From Brevibacillus_D fluminis_A (lineage in GTDB: Bacteria > Bacillota > Bacilli > Brevibacillales > Brevibacillaceae), in NCBI RefSeq assembly GCF_052072235.1, contig NZ_CM125436.1, forward strand, positions 4,706,001-4,770,000: a DNA stretch of 64,000 nucleotides, written 5' to 3'. Shown piece after piece: positions 25,131 through 34,437 of this stretch; the first letter of the stretch is position 1, and every line of letters starts with the position of its first letter. The translations under genes were made by a program, and so were the position numbers. The notes under the pieces were generated by a model, which ran no database searches, was not told the origin of the DNA, and was given only the letters and a program-made list of their open reading frames with translations.

Positions 25131-26312
25131 TTATAAAACGATGCTCACGATGATTCCCGACAAGATGCTGACCAGCGTGGCGCCATACAGCAGCTTCAAA
25201 CCAAAGCGCGCCACTACGTTCCCTTGCTTCTCGTTCAGCCCTTTCACCGCTCCCGCAATGATCCCGATGGACGAGAAATTGGCAAACGAAACGAGGAAGA
25301 CGGAAATGATCCCGAGCGCGCGCGGGCTGAAGGTGGACGCGATTTTGGTCAAGTCCATCATCGCCACGAACTCATTGGTGATCAGCTTGGTCGCCATGAT
25401 GCCGCCGGCTGAAACAGCCTCCGCCGTCGGGATGCCCATGATGATCGCGATTGGCGCGAAAATGTAGCCCATGATCGTTTGGAACGAGATGCCGAAAATC
25501 AGCTCGAACGTATGGTTGATCGCCGCCATCAAAGCGACGAACCCGATCAGCATGGCGCCGACGATAATCGCGACCTTGAATCCGTCCATAATGTACTCGC
25601 CGAGCATTTCAAAGAAGGTTTGCTTCTCTTCATCCTGCACGATCAAAATATCTTCGCGATCATCGACCGTGTACGGATTGATGATCGAGGAAATGATGAA
25701 GCCCCCGAACAGGTTGATGACGATTGCCGTCACCACGTATTTCGGCTCGATCATCGTCATGTAAGCGCCGACGATCGACATCGAGACGGTGGACATGGCG
25801 GACGCGCACAGTGTATACAGCCGATGCGCAGGCAGCGCACCCAGCTGCTTTTTCACCGTGATGAATACTTCCGACTGCCCGACCATCGCGGACGCAATCG
25901 CGTTATACGACTCCAGCTTGCCCATGCCGTTGATCTTGCTGAGCAAGAGGCCGATCCCTTTCATGAGAAACGGGAGAATTTTGAGGTGCTGGAAAATCCC
26001 GATCAAAACCGAAATGAAGACGATCGGCAGCAGCACGTTGAGGAAAAACGGGGACGCCCCTTCGTTGGCGATTCCGCCAAACACGAACGATACCCCTTCA
26101 TTGGCGTATTTCAGCAATTGGCTGAACACCTCGGCGATCCCCTGGATCAAGATCAGCCCAAATTGGGTATTCAAGAGCAGCCCTGCCAAGGCGATTTGGA
26201 TTACGACCATGATCAAAAGCGGTTTTACCTTAATCTTTTTCCGATCACTGCTCGCAAGCAAGGCCAGGGCAAACACAATCAGCAATCCAGCTATCGATAG
26301 TAAGTAACTCAT
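25131..26312 (-). CDS. nupC: NupC-type concentrative nucleoside transporter
   Basis: 393 residues with about nine membrane segments, CNT family. Hallmarks: FVFGGIANEGASPFFLNVLLP, the substrate-site region NAIASAMVGQSEVFITVKKQ, and SVSMSIVGAYMTMIEPKYV; also FVAMMDLTKIASTFSPRALGI near the C terminus. Imports (deoxy)nucleosides with H+ or Na+. Last gene of pdp-deoC-cdd-nupC, 60 bases after cdd. Confidence 0.93.
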   Translation of the reverse strand: MSYLLSIAGLLIVFALALLASSDRKKIKVKPLLIMVVIQIALAGLLLNTQFGLILIQGIAEVFSQLLKYANEGVSFVFGGIANEGASPFFLNVLLPIVFISVLIGIFQHLKILPFLMKGIGLLLSKINGMGKLESYNAIASAMVGQSEVFITVKKQLGALPAHRLYTLCASAMSTVSMSIVGAYMTMIEPKYVVTAIVINLFGGFIISSIINPYTVDDREDILIVQDEEKQTFFEMLGEYIMDGFKVAIIVGAMLIGFVALMAAINHTFELIFGISFQTIMGYIFAPIAIIMGIPTAEAVSAGGIMATKLITNEFVAMMDLTKIASTFSPRALGIISVFLVSFANFSSIGIIAGAVKGLNEKQGNVVARFGLKLLYGATLVSILSGIIVSIVL

Positions 26313-26372
26313 GTTGCCTCCACTTGGATGCTATCCACTCTTTGTTTTATGATTCCGCTTTTTAGAAAACCT

Positions 26373-26771
26373 TTATTTCAGGAGATCCTTGGACGAGAAA
26401 TACCCGGGCAGCAGCTCCTCAATCGAAGTTTCCACCACGTCCCCTTTTAGATTTGCCAAAAACACGCGCGTATTTTCGGTCGCGAACTCGGCGAGCACTT
26501 GCCGGCACGCGCCGCATGGAGAAATCGGTCCGTCTGTATCGCCTACGACGGCAATCGCTTCAATCTCCGATTCCCCTTCGGACACGGCTTTGAAAATCGC
26601 CGTCCGCTCCGCGCAATTGCTTAACCCGTACGAAGCGTTTTCTACGTTGCAGCCCAGATACAGCCGTTTGTTTTTGGTGATCAGCGCCGCACCGACCTGA
26701 AAGTTGGAATACGGAGTATAGGCTTGCTTGCGCGCCTCGATCGCCTGATTGACCAGCATGTTGATATCCAT
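26373..26771 (-). CDS. cdd: Cytidine deaminase
   Basis: 132 residues, the tetrameric class. Zinc-site motifs GLSNCAERTAIF (Cys ligand and catalytic Glu) and SPCGACRQVLAEF. Converts (deoxy)cytidine to (deoxy)uridine, feeding the adjacent pyrimidine nucleoside phosphorylase. ATG 26771 is preferred because GGTGGAG precedes it; a longer frame begins at 26828. Confidence 0.95.
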   Translation of the reverse strand: MDINMLVNQAIEARKQAYTPYSNFQVGAALITKNKRLYLGCNVENASYGLSNCAERTAIFKAVSEGESEIEAIAVVGDTDGPISPCGACRQVLAEFATENTRVFLANLKGDVVETSIEELLPGYFSSKDLLK

Positions 26772-26864
26772 CGTTAACTCCACCCAGTCTTGCGTCAATT
26801 TTGAGCGCAGGAAATAAGGGACCCGCATATCGCGGCCTTCCCGATTCCCTGCTGTTGCTTGCGC

Positions 26865-27539
26865 CTAGTATTCGGAAGTAGATGTCAGACCTTTCATGAT
26901 CGACACGCCGGAACTCGCTCCGATGCGGGTCGCTCCCGCTTCAACCATAGCCAGTGCGTCTTCCAAACTGCGAACGCCGCCGGACGCTTTCACGCCCGCT
27001 TTTTGCCCGACGGTTTTTCTCATCAGCGCGACGTCTTCCACAGTCGCTCCGCCCGTAGAAAAGCCTGTGGATGTCTTGACGAAATCAGCGCCCGCTTGCA
27101 CGGAGAGCTGGCTCGCCTTTTCAATCTCCTCTTTGGTCAACAGCGCGGTTTCCAAAATCACCTTGGTCAGTGCTTTCCCTTTTGCCGCCTCGACAACCGC
27201 CCTGATGTCGGCTTCGACGAGATCGTACTTTTTGTCTTTCAGCGCGCCGACGTTGATCACCATGTCAACCTCGGTCGCCCCGTTTGCGATCGCATTCGTC
27301 GTTTCGAATGCTTTCACCTCTGTCGTGGTCGCTCCCAGCGGGAAGCCGATCACGGTGCAAACTTTCACTTGCGGCGTGTCTTTCAATACCTCTGCGGCGG
27401 TTTTCACCCATGTCGGGTTCACGCAAACAGAGGCAAACTGATACGTCTTCGCTTCCTCCGCCAGTTTCACGATCTCCTCTTCGGTTGCCGTCGCTTTCAA
27501 CAACGTGTGGTCAATCATTCTCGCCAAATCAACGTTCAT
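26865..27539 (-). CDS. deoC: Deoxyribose-phosphate aldolase
   Basis: 224 residues. Cleaves 2-deoxyribose 5-phosphate to acetaldehyde and glyceraldehyde 3-phosphate. Class I motifs: IDHTLLKATATEEEI, VCVNPTWV, TVIGFPLGA, and the Schiff-base lysine in GADFVKTSTGF; VKASGGVRSLEDALAM follows. Thirty bases after pdp in the same operon. Confidence 0.96.
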   Translation of the reverse strand: MNVDLARMIDHTLLKATATEEEIVKLAEEAKTYQFASVCVNPTWVKTAAEVLKDTPQVKVCTVIGFPLGATTTEVKAFETTNAIANGATEVDMVINVGALKDKKYDLVEADIRAVVEAAKGKALTKVILETALLTKEEIEKASQLSVQAGADFVKTSTGFSTGGATVEDVALMRKTVGQKAGVKASGGVRSLEDALAMVEAGATRIGASSGVSIMKGLTSTSEY

Positions 27540-27568
27540 GTGTATTCATCCTTTCCCCTGGGCACTTT

Positions 27569-28870
27569 TTATTGAATTTCTTTATAAATCAGCGTAGGTG
27601 CTGCCACTTTTTCGTTGACGATCCTGTATGCGCCGTAGACTTTTTCCATGACCTCCGCCACATCTTCCGTGTTGCTGTGGATGGTGACCAATGCTTCTCC
27701 CGCTTGCACGGCGTCGCCGACTTTTTTGTGGAGCACGATGCCGACCGCCAGATCGATCTGGGATTCCTTCGTTGCGCGTCCTGCGCCCAGCATCATCGCG
27801 GCGATGCCCACCTCTTCAGCCGTAATCGCCGAAATGTAGCCCGCCTGCTTCGCCGGCACTTCGATCAAATAGCGAGCGGTTGGCAGCTTGGACGGATCAT
27901 CCACGACGGAAGCGTCTCCGCCCTGCGAGGACAAGAATGTTTTGAAGGCTTCCAGCGCTTTGCCGTTCTTCATCACTTCTTCGAGCATCGCCCGCGCCTC
28001 TTCAAGCGATTGTGCTTTCCCTGCCAGCATCACCATGTGGCTGCCGAGAGCCAGGCTCAGCTCATGCAAATCTTGCGGCCCTTTTCCTTGCAAGGTGTCG
28101 ATCGCTTCCTTCACTTCCAGCGCATTGCCGATCGCGAAGCCCAAAGGCTGGCTCATATCGGAGATAATCGCTTTCGTTTTGCGTCCAACGCCGTTGCCGA
28201 TGTCCACCATGGCTTTTGCCAGCTCTTCTGCATCTTCCAGGCTTTTCATGAAAGCGCCGCTTCCGGTTTTCACGTCGAGCACGATCGCATCCGCGCCCGC
28301 CGCGATCTTTTTGCTCATGATGGAGCTTGCGATCAGCGGAATCGAGTCGACCGTTGCCGTCACATCGCGCAGCGCATACAGCTTTTTATCCGCTGGCGTG
28401 AGGTTGGCGCTTTGGCCGATGACCGCGATCTTGTTCGTATTGACCAGTTTGATGAACTCTTCGTTCGTAATTTCAACGTGGAATCCGGGTACGGCTTCCA
28501 GCTTGTCGATGGTTCCGCCGGTATGGCCGAGCCCGCGTCCGGACATCTTGGCGACAGGAACGCCGAGTGCCGCGACAAGCGGAGCCAACACGAGAGTGGT
28601 CGTGTCGCCGACGCCACCGGTGCTGTGTTTGTCCACCTTGATCCCGTCAATTTGGGAAAGATCGATCTGGTCGCCCGACTGCACCATCGCTTCCGTCAAA
28701 TAAACCCGCTCTGCCTGGGTCATTCCCTGGAAGTATACAGCCATGGCAAAAGCGGACATTTGATAGTCAGGAATGTCGCCGTTCGTATAGCCTTTGATCA
28801 AAAACTGAATTTCTTGTTGGGTCAACTCATGACCGTTCCGCTTTTTTTCGATGACATCAACCATTCTCAT
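27569..28870 (-). CDS. pdp: Pyrimidine-nucleoside phosphorylase
   Basis: 433 residues, exactly the usual length. Phosphorolyses (deoxy)uridine and thymidine. Signature KMSGRGLGHTGGTIDKLEAV, phosphate site KHSTGGVGDTTT, and VLDVKTGSGAFM. Start at ATG 28870 behind GGAGGG rather than 28888. First gene of the operon, behind DeoR-type and cre-type sites. Confidence 0.96.
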   Translation of the reverse strand: MRMVDVIEKKRNGHELTQQEIQFLIKGYTNGDIPDYQMSAFAMAVYFQGMTQAERVYLTEAMVQSGDQIDLSQIDGIKVDKHSTGGVGDTTTLVLAPLVAALGVPVAKMSGRGLGHTGGTIDKLEAVPGFHVEITNEEFIKLVNTNKIAVIGQSANLTPADKKLYALRDVTATVDSIPLIASSIMSKKIAAGADAIVLDVKTGSGAFMKSLEDAEELAKAMVDIGNGVGRKTKAIISDMSQPLGFAIGNALEVKEAIDTLQGKGPQDLHELSLALGSHMVMLAGKAQSLEEARAMLEEVMKNGKALEAFKTFLSSQGGDASVVDDPSKLPTARYLIEVPAKQAGYISAITAEEVGIAAMMLGAGRATKESQIDLAVGIVLHKKVGDAVQAGEALVTIHSNTEDVAEVMEKVYGAYRIVNEKVAAPTLIYKEIQ

Positions 28871-28897
28871 GCTAACGCCCTCCAGCATTTATGATCA

Positions 28898-28915
28898 GTA
28901 AGCGTTAACGCTTAC
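28898..28915. promoter_or_regulatory. Catabolite-response (cre)-like palindrome
   Basis: GTAAGCGTTAACGCTTAC is a perfect 18-bp palindrome matching the CcpA consensus at nearly every position, between the pdp promoter and start codon, as expected of a roadblock site. CcpA control is inferred. Confidence 0.6.
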
Positions 28916-28955
28916 AATTCAGGAAAATCGCACACCTAGAAACTTTACGAGGAAA

Positions 28956-28985
28956 ACTATAACACACGATTTGAACAAATGTAAA
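28956..28985 (-). promoter_or_regulatory. Promoter of the pdp operon
   Basis: Minus-strand TTTACA (28985-28980), 18-base spacer, TATAGT (28961-28956). The -35 lies inside the proximal DeoR-type repeat. Confidence 0.55.
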
Positions 28986-29007
28986 TTATAATCCGAACAA
29001 ATGTAAA
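28973..29007 (-). promoter_or_regulatory. DeoR-type operator, two 13-bp direct repeats
   Basis: TTTACATTTGTTC (minus strand) occurs at 28985-28973 and 29007-28995, start-to-start 22 bases. Binding would block the -35 region. The regulator gene ends 165 bases upstream. Confidence 0.65.
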
Positions 29008-29057
29008 GCAACGCCCAACAGTTGGAAAATCATGGCAGCACGCGATGCAAGGGAATA

Positions 29058-29102
29058 CGAAAAAATCCCAATCTCTCACTGAATATCATGGGAAATTGGG
29101 AT
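29058..29102 (-). terminator. Terminator of deoR
   Basis: ATCCCAAT / ATTGGGAT arms with a 22-base loop and six T on the minus strand, separating deoR from the pdp operon. Confidence 0.8.
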
Positions 29103-29172
29103 GGAATTATGCAGCAGGGAAGGAAAAATCTACCCTCACGCGATCGCTCGGCGGTTTGGTCGGCACGCTTCC

Positions 29173-30129
29173 TTATGTGGAGCGGTTTCTCTCCTTGTCG
29201 AGCAAAAATTGCGCCGTGTATTGGTCGGTAATCAACACATTCGCATACCCGCCCCTGAGTGCGCCATAAATTCCTTCGATTTTTTGCGGACCCCCGGCCA
29301 CGAGAATGGAATACTCCTTTTTCTTGAACTCATCCAGCTCGATGCCCAGCGTCCGTTCATTCAGGCTTTCATTGCAAATGTTTCCGTCCATATCGAAAAA
29401 CCGGGAGCAGATGTCGCCAACCGCTTTGGCATACAGCATTTCCATATCTTGCTCGGTGAAATAACCGAGCTGGAACAAGAGCGATTCCGACATGATCGGC
29501 CCACAGGTGAACATCGCGATATTTGCCTGCTTCCCCATCTCGAGGACTTTGCGGATGTGGCGGTCCGCCTCCATCGCCTGCTTGACCACAACATGGTCGA
29601 CGATCGCCGGCAGCGGCAAATAGAGCGGGGCCGTGTTGAAAGCCTTTCCAAAATGATAAAGAATTTCAGATGCGTACGTGTGCGTCTCCAGGTGGCTGAC
29701 GCCGCCTTTCAATTGGACGACCTTCACATCGTTGACGAACTTTTGCTTCAGCTCGATGGCGACATGATACAGCGTCGTGCCCCACGTCACCCCGATGATG
29801 TCACCATCCTTCACGATTTCCATGAGGTATGCCGCCGCTTTTTCGCCAATGAAATTTTTGATGATGTTGTTCTCGTACTGCGGGATCGAAACCACGATCG
29901 CTTTTTTCAACCCGAACTTTTGTTCAAGTTCATTTGACAAATTTTGAATATCCCCTGCCGCATCCCTGATCTGGATTTGCACGATCCCTTCATTTTTGGC
30001 GGTTTGCAAAAGCCTCGATACGGTCGGCCGGGACACGCCCAGACGCTTGGCGATCTCATGCTGGTTATAATCAAGCAAGTAATAAAGCTTGGCAGCCTCG
30101 ATTACTTTGTTCAATTTATCCGTCTCCAT
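29173..30129 (-). CDS. deoR: Deoxynucleoside-responsive repressor (SorC family, DeoR of Bacillus type)
   Basis: 318 residues. N-terminal HTH YNQHEIAKRLGVSRPTVSRL, then a sugar-binding (NagB-like) domain with VTWGTTLYHVA, VVQLKGGVSH, LYLPLPAIVD, SILVAGGPQK and ALRGGYANVLITDQYTAQFLL, all typical of SorC regulators. Context makes it the repressor of pdp-deoC-cdd-nupC; in the Bacillus counterpart deoxyribose 5-phosphate is the inducer. It may also act on the divergent MFS/deoD pair. Confidence 0.92.
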   Translation of the reverse strand: METDKLNKVIEAAKLYYLLDYNQHEIAKRLGVSRPTVSRLLQTAKNEGIVQIQIRDAAGDIQNLSNELEQKFGLKKAIVVSIPQYENNIIKNFIGEKAAAYLMEIVKDGDIIGVTWGTTLYHVAIELKQKFVNDVKVVQLKGGVSHLETHTYASEILYHFGKAFNTAPLYLPLPAIVDHVVVKQAMEADRHIRKVLEMGKQANIAMFTCGPIMSESLLFQLGYFTEQDMEMLYAKAVGDICSRFFDMDGNICNESLNERTLGIELDEFKKKEYSILVAGGPQKIEGIYGALRGGYANVLITDQYTAQFLLDKERNRST

Positions 30130-30343
30130 ACAATTCCCCTATGAAAAAAAGTCATATTAAATTATTTTATCAAAATCATTTTGGCTGGATACAGCGAAGT
30201 TTATGAAATTATGTAAAAGTTCCAGAGAAAAATATTTCCGTTTTCGAAAAATACTCTTGTGCAATGGTCGTGAATAAGGTTACTATGTTAGTGGTAACCA
30301 CATAGAATGATTTCGAAATTCGCAGGAAAGGAGGTTGCTTTGT

Positions 30344-31510
30344 ATGAATTTTCGTGTATATATGTTGGCCATCGCTTCGTTTGTCGTCGGCATGGTTGAG
30401 CTGATCATCGGCGGCATCTTGGATCAGGTGGCAAGCCAGTTTGACATCTCCATCAGTCAGGCGGGCGAACTGATCACGGTCTTTTCTTTGGTATTTGCGA
30501 TCGCCTCCCCGATTTTGCTCACGCTGACCGCCAAAATCGAGCGAAAAGCCTTATGCTTATGGACGCTGCTGATCTTTTTATGCGGCAATATCGTCGCGTA
30601 TTTCAGCCCTGTTTTTTCCATGCTGATGATCTCCCGCATCATCTCGGCAGCGAGCGGCTCGCTTTTGATCATCCTTTGCGTGACGATGGCTTCCAGCCTC
30701 GTGAAGGAGGAGTTCCGCGCCCGTGCGATCGGCGTGATTTTCATGGGAATCAGCGCCTCCCTGGTGTTGGGCATCCCGATCGGACTGGTCATCGGTACCC
30801 ATTTCGGCTGGCGAGTGATTTTCCTGTTGATTTCGATCCTGACGCTGCTTTCCATGTTAGGCATTTACGCCTTTATGGATAAAATGGAACCAAAGCCTGT
30901 CATTCCTTTGCGCCAACAGCTGCGTACCTTAAAAAACGCCAAAATGCTGTCGGCGCAGCTCACCTCGCTGTTTTTCCTGACGGGGCATTTGACGCTGTAC
31001 GCGTACTTGACGCCTTTCTTGCAAAGCACGCTGCATATCAATGCGACCTGGATCAGCTTGTTTTACTTCCTGTTCGGGATCTCCGCCGTGCTGGGCGGCG
31101 GAATCGGCGGCTGGACAGCGGACAAATGGGGGTCGAAGAAAAGCATTTTGGTCATCGTCTCACTCTTTACGCTGATCCTGTTCCTCTTGCCGACCGTTAC
31201 GTTTTCGATGCCCCTTTTCATTCTGGTCATGATGATCTGGAGCGCGTTGAGCTGGGCGCTCACGCCAGCACAGCAATCGTATCTGATCGAAACGGCTCCG
31301 GAAACGTCCGACATCCAGCAAGGGCTTAACAATTCTGCGCTGCACCTGGGGATTGCGCTCGGTTCTTCCATCGGCGGATTCGTCATCAACGAGTATTCCG
31401 TCTCGCATAACGCGGTCGTCGGCGGCCTGATCACGCTGCTCGCCCTGCTGTGCGCATGGTTTTCCATCACCCGCACATCCCCATCCAAGGCGCGGGAGCA
31501 TGCATCGTAA
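30344..31510 (+). CDS. MFS transporter, PbuE/NepI-like (probable purine base or nucleoside efflux)
   Basis: 388 residues, twelve membrane segments of the DHA1 type. YMLAIASFVVGMVELIIGGIL opens; SRIISAASGSLLIILCVTMAS is the motif region of helix 4. Start ATG 30344 behind AAAGGAGG; the frame begins earlier. The gene is 30 bases ahead of deoD, so export of purine bases or nucleosides is a reasonable inference, not shown by sequence alone. Confidence 0.85.
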   Translation: MNFRVYMLAIASFVVGMVELIIGGILDQVASQFDISISQAGELITVFSLVFAIASPILLTLTAKIERKALCLWTLLIFLCGNIVAYFSPVFSMLMISRIISAASGSLLIILCVTMASSLVKEEFRARAIGVIFMGISASLVLGIPIGLVIGTHFGWRVIFLLISILTLLSMLGIYAFMDKMEPKPVIPLRQQLRTLKNAKMLSAQLTSLFFLTGHLTLYAYLTPFLQSTLHINATWISLFYFLFGISAVLGGGIGGWTADKWGSKKSILVIVSLFTLILFLLPTVTFSMPLFILVMMIWSALSWALTPAQQSYLIETAPETSDIQQGLNNSALHLGIALGSSIGGFVINEYSVSHNAVVGGLITLLALLCAWFSITRTSPSKAREHAS

Positions 31511-31540
31511 CGTCATTCAATCCATTTCAAGGAGGTGTAC

Positions 31541-32293
31541 ATGGTCGCGCGCAGGCATTGCTTTCCTTCACGCGGCCATACCATTATGAGCGTTCATATC
31601 AATGCGAAACAAGGCGAAATCGCCGAAAGCATCCTGCTGCCGGGTGACCCGCTCCGCGCCAAATACATTGCGGAGACGTTTCTGGAAAATGCCGCGTGCT
31701 ACAATACCGTGCGCGGGATGCTCGGCTTTACCGGCACATACAAAGGGAAACGGATTTCCGTGCAAGGGACAGGCATGGGCCTTCCGTCGATCTCGATTTA
31801 TGTCAATGAGCTGATCCGCGAATACGGCGTGAAAAATTTGATCCGCGTCGGCTCCTGCGGCGCGATTCAAAAAGACATCAAGGTGCGCGATGTGATTCTC
31901 GCGATGACCTCCTCCACCGATTCGAATATCAACCGCAACAACTTCCCGGGATTCGACTATGCGCCATGCGCGGACTTTGCCCTCTTGCAAAAAGCGTATC
32001 AGACCGGCATGGACAACAAGATGCCGATTCGCGTCGGGAATGTGCTGTCGGCGGACGTGTTCTACCGCGACAGCATGGAAATGGTCGAGAAGCTGGGGAC
32101 TTACGGCGTGCTGGCTGTCGAGATGGAAACGACCGCCTTGTATACGCTGGCCGCAAAATACGGCGCGCATGCCCTGTCGATCCTGACGGTGAGCGACCAT
32201 ATTTTCACCGGCGAGGAAACGACGGCGGAAGAACGCCAAACCACGTTCAACGATATGATCGTTATGGCGCTGGATGCGTTGAGCAAGGAATAG
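31541..32293 (+). CDS. deoD: Purine-nucleoside phosphorylase, DeoD type
   Basis: Phosphorolyses purine (deoxy)nucleosides; hexameric PNP family. Canonical region starts SVHINAKQGEIAESILLPGD and includes TGTYKGKRISVQGTGMG, RVGSCGAI, EMETTALYTLAAKY and the catalytic Asp in TVSDHI. The only good ribosome binding site (GGAGGTG) serves ATG 31541, giving a 15-residue extension (MVARRHCFPSRGHTI) before the usual start at 31586, which has none. Cotranscribed with the MFS gene. Confidence 0.94.
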   Translation: MVARRHCFPSRGHTIMSVHINAKQGEIAESILLPGDPLRAKYIAETFLENAACYNTVRGMLGFTGTYKGKRISVQGTGMGLPSISIYVNELIREYGVKNLIRVGSCGAIQKDIKVRDVILAMTSSTDSNINRNNFPGFDYAPCADFALLQKAYQTGMDNKMPIRVGNVLSADVFYRDSMEMVEKLGTYGVLAVEMETTALYTLAAKYGAHALSILTVSDHIFTGEETTAEERQTTFNDMIVMALDALSKE

Positions 32294-32310
32294 GAATCGT
32301 CTGTTGCGAG

Positions 32311-32367
32311 AAAAAAGCCCGTTCAACCACGAAACATCTGTGTGGTAAAACGGGCTTTTGTTTTTTT
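32311..32367. terminator. Terminator between deoD and the convergent MFS gene
   Basis: AAAAGCCCGTT...ACCAC pairs with GTGGT...AACGGGCTTTT, followed by a T-rich run on the plus strand and A-rich before. Confidence 0.9.
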
Positions 32368-32382
32368 GCCTGGCGGTTAGTG

Positions 32383-33711
32383 TTACGACGACACGTGAGC
32401 CGATGCGCCCGCTTTCCTGCTGCTGCGCGACCACACGACGACGGGGACGAGCAACAGCGCGAGAAAGCCTCCGCCAAGCGCCAGGGTGGCATAGCTGGAA
32501 TGGGCGACGACCATGCCGGAAAGCGCGCCGCCGGATGCTCCGGCCAGCGCAATCAAGACATCGATCGTTCCTTGCGTCTTGGCGCGGGTTAACGGATCGG
32601 TCGAATCGACGATGATCGCGGTCCCGCTGATCAGTCCGAAATTCCAGCCGAGCCCAAGCAGCGCCAGCGCCGCGATCAACAATGGCAAAGAATCGGCAGG
32701 GGCAAAAGCGGCGGTGATCCCGGCAGCAAGCAAGATCCCGCCGGACGCATACGACATCGTCATGCGACCGATCTTGTCGACGAGAGCGCCGGTCAAAAGC
32801 GACGGCAAGTACATCGCACCGATATGGATGCCGATGACCAGGCCGACGTCTCCAAGCCCGTGCCCGTGATGCTTCATATGAACCGGCGTCATCGTCATGA
32901 TGGCGACCATGACGATTTGGGTCAGGATCATGACGGTGGCACCGACGATGATCCCGCGTTTGTTGCCGGACAGCGTGCCAGCATGCTGCGCGGCGGCCTG
33001 GCCCTTTTGGTCCGCTTTCTGCGCTTCTGCGATGGCTTTTGCAATAACCAGCGGGTCTGGCCGGAGGAACAGCGCAAAGACGAGACCCGCCAACAGGAAG
33101 GCGGCCGCTCCTAAAATGAACGGACCGGCAAGAGCCGGGATGCCGAGCGAAGTGGCGAATCGCCCCATGACCTCAACGAGGTTCGGGCCCGCTACAGCCC
33201 CAAACGTCGTCGAGACCATGGCGACGCTGACCGCTTTCGCCCGCTGTGTCGGCTGCGCCAGGTCTGTCCCCGCATAGCGCGCTTGCAGGTTGGTCGCTGT
33301 GCCTGCGCCGTACACAAGCAGCGAGGCGAACAGCAGCCAGACATTGTTCATGACCGCCGCGAGAATCACGCCGACCGCCCCGATGCCGCCAGCGAAAAAT
33401 CCTGCCGAGAGTCCCAGGCGGCGCCCCGCCTTGTGGGAGAGCCGCCCGACGAGCAGTGCGGCCGCAGCGGAACCAAGCGTGAGCAGTGCAGACGGAATTC
33501 CTGCATAGCTTTCCGTCCCCAGCATCTCCTGTGCGAGGAGCGCTCCGACCGTGACGCCTGCGGCAAGTCCGGCTCCGCCAAAAATTTGGGAAATCACGAT
33601 GATCAGCAGCGTCCGCTTGTACAGCCGCTGCTGCTTTTCCGGTGAATCGATGTACCGCTGTGCAATCGATGGTTGGCTTTTGATCGCCTCGGCATTCGGT
33701 GCATGCGACAT
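32383..33711 (-). CDS. MFS transporter
   Basis: 442 residues, twelve predicted helices. Starts with a ~35-residue cytoplasmic part, then LLIIVISQIFGGAGLAAGVTVGALLAQ; LVGRLSHKAGRRLGLSAGFF is motif A; YGAGTATNLQARYAGTDLA lies in helix 4. A cytoplasmic middle loop (KAIAEAQKADQKGQ) separates the halves. Substrate unknown; resembles actinobacterial/Bacillales putative drug exporters. Confidence 0.87.
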   Translation of the reverse strand: MSHAPNAEAIKSQPSIAQRYIDSPEKQQRLYKRTLLIIVISQIFGGAGLAAGVTVGALLAQEMLGTESYAGIPSALLTLGSAAAALLVGRLSHKAGRRLGLSAGFFAGGIGAVGVILAAVMNNVWLLFASLLVYGAGTATNLQARYAGTDLAQPTQRAKAVSVAMVSTTFGAVAGPNLVEVMGRFATSLGIPALAGPFILGAAAFLLAGLVFALFLRPDPLVIAKAIAEAQKADQKGQAAAQHAGTLSGNKRGIIVGATVMILTQIVMVAIMTMTPVHMKHHGHGLGDVGLVIGIHIGAMYLPSLLTGALVDKIGRMTMSYASGGILLAAGITAAFAPADSLPLLIAALALLGLGWNFGLISGTAIIVDSTDPLTRAKTQGTIDVLIALAGASGGALSGMVVAHSSYATLALGGGFLALLLVPVVVWSRSSRKAGASAHVSS

Positions 33712-33893
33712 GACGTATGAACCGCCCTTCTGTTTTAGGATAAACGATCGAACATTTCGATTGATGGAATCGGAGCCATTCTATCCGCATTTCTCAGAAG
33801 TGTCAATCGATTCGAAACCTTCGTGACGGATTGTCATTCCAGTGGTACAATATAGTCAGAAATTTACAAATAATGAACAAAGGAGAAAAGCCG

Positions 33894-34382
33894 ATGCAGG
33901 AAAGCGCAGCAAAAGCGATTCAAGATACGTATCCTGACGATTTTGCCTGGTGTTACGGCTGCGGCCGACTCAATGAAGACGGGCATCATTTCCGGACAAG
34001 CTGGGAAGGCGAACGAACGGTGACGATCTATACGCCCGAGCAGAAGCACATGGGGATTCCAGGGTTCGTCTATGGCGGACTGATCGCCTCATTGATCGAT
34101 TGCCATGGAACCAGTTCTGCCGCACTGGCGCTGCACCGCAAAAACGGGCATGAAATCGGTGACGGTGCGGAACCGCCCCGATTTGTCACGGCCACGTTGA
34201 ATGTGGAATTTCTGAAACCGACGCCACAGGACGTTCCGCTCAAAGTGCTGGGCACCGTGGAAGAAATCCATCCGAAGCGATGGAAGGTTCATTCCGAAGT
34301 GTTTGCCGGCGATACCCTCTGCGCCCGCGGGGAAGTCGTCGCGGTAGTGATGCCGAGCACATTCATCACCAAAAATGGGTAA
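33894..34382 (+). CDS. Hotdog-fold (PaaI-type) thioesterase
   Basis: 162 residues. CYGCGRLNEDGHHFRTSWEG opens the family, IPGFVYGGLIASLIDCHGTSS carries the hotdog helix with the active-site region, and TATLNVEFLKPTPQDVPLKV the central strands. Hydrolyses an acyl-CoA or acyl carrier thioester. ATG 33894 behind AAAGGAG; the frame extends upstream without support. Confidence 0.88.
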   Translation: MQESAAKAIQDTYPDDFAWCYGCGRLNEDGHHFRTSWEGERTVTIYTPEQKHMGIPGFVYGGLIASLIDCHGTSSAALALHRKNGHEIGDGAEPPRFVTATLNVEFLKPTPQDVPLKVLGTVEEIHPKRWKVHSEVFAGDTLCARGEVVAVVMPSTFITKNG

Positions 34383-34422
34383 AAAAAAGAGAAATCATCT
34401 GCGGATGGTTTCTCTTTTTATT
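34383..34422. terminator. Terminator between thioesterase and haemoglobin genes
   Basis: AAAGAGAAATCATC / GATGGTTTCTCTTTTT hairpin, loop TGCG, serving both converging genes. Confidence 0.85.
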
Positions 34423-34437
34423 GTATCGTTCGCACTA

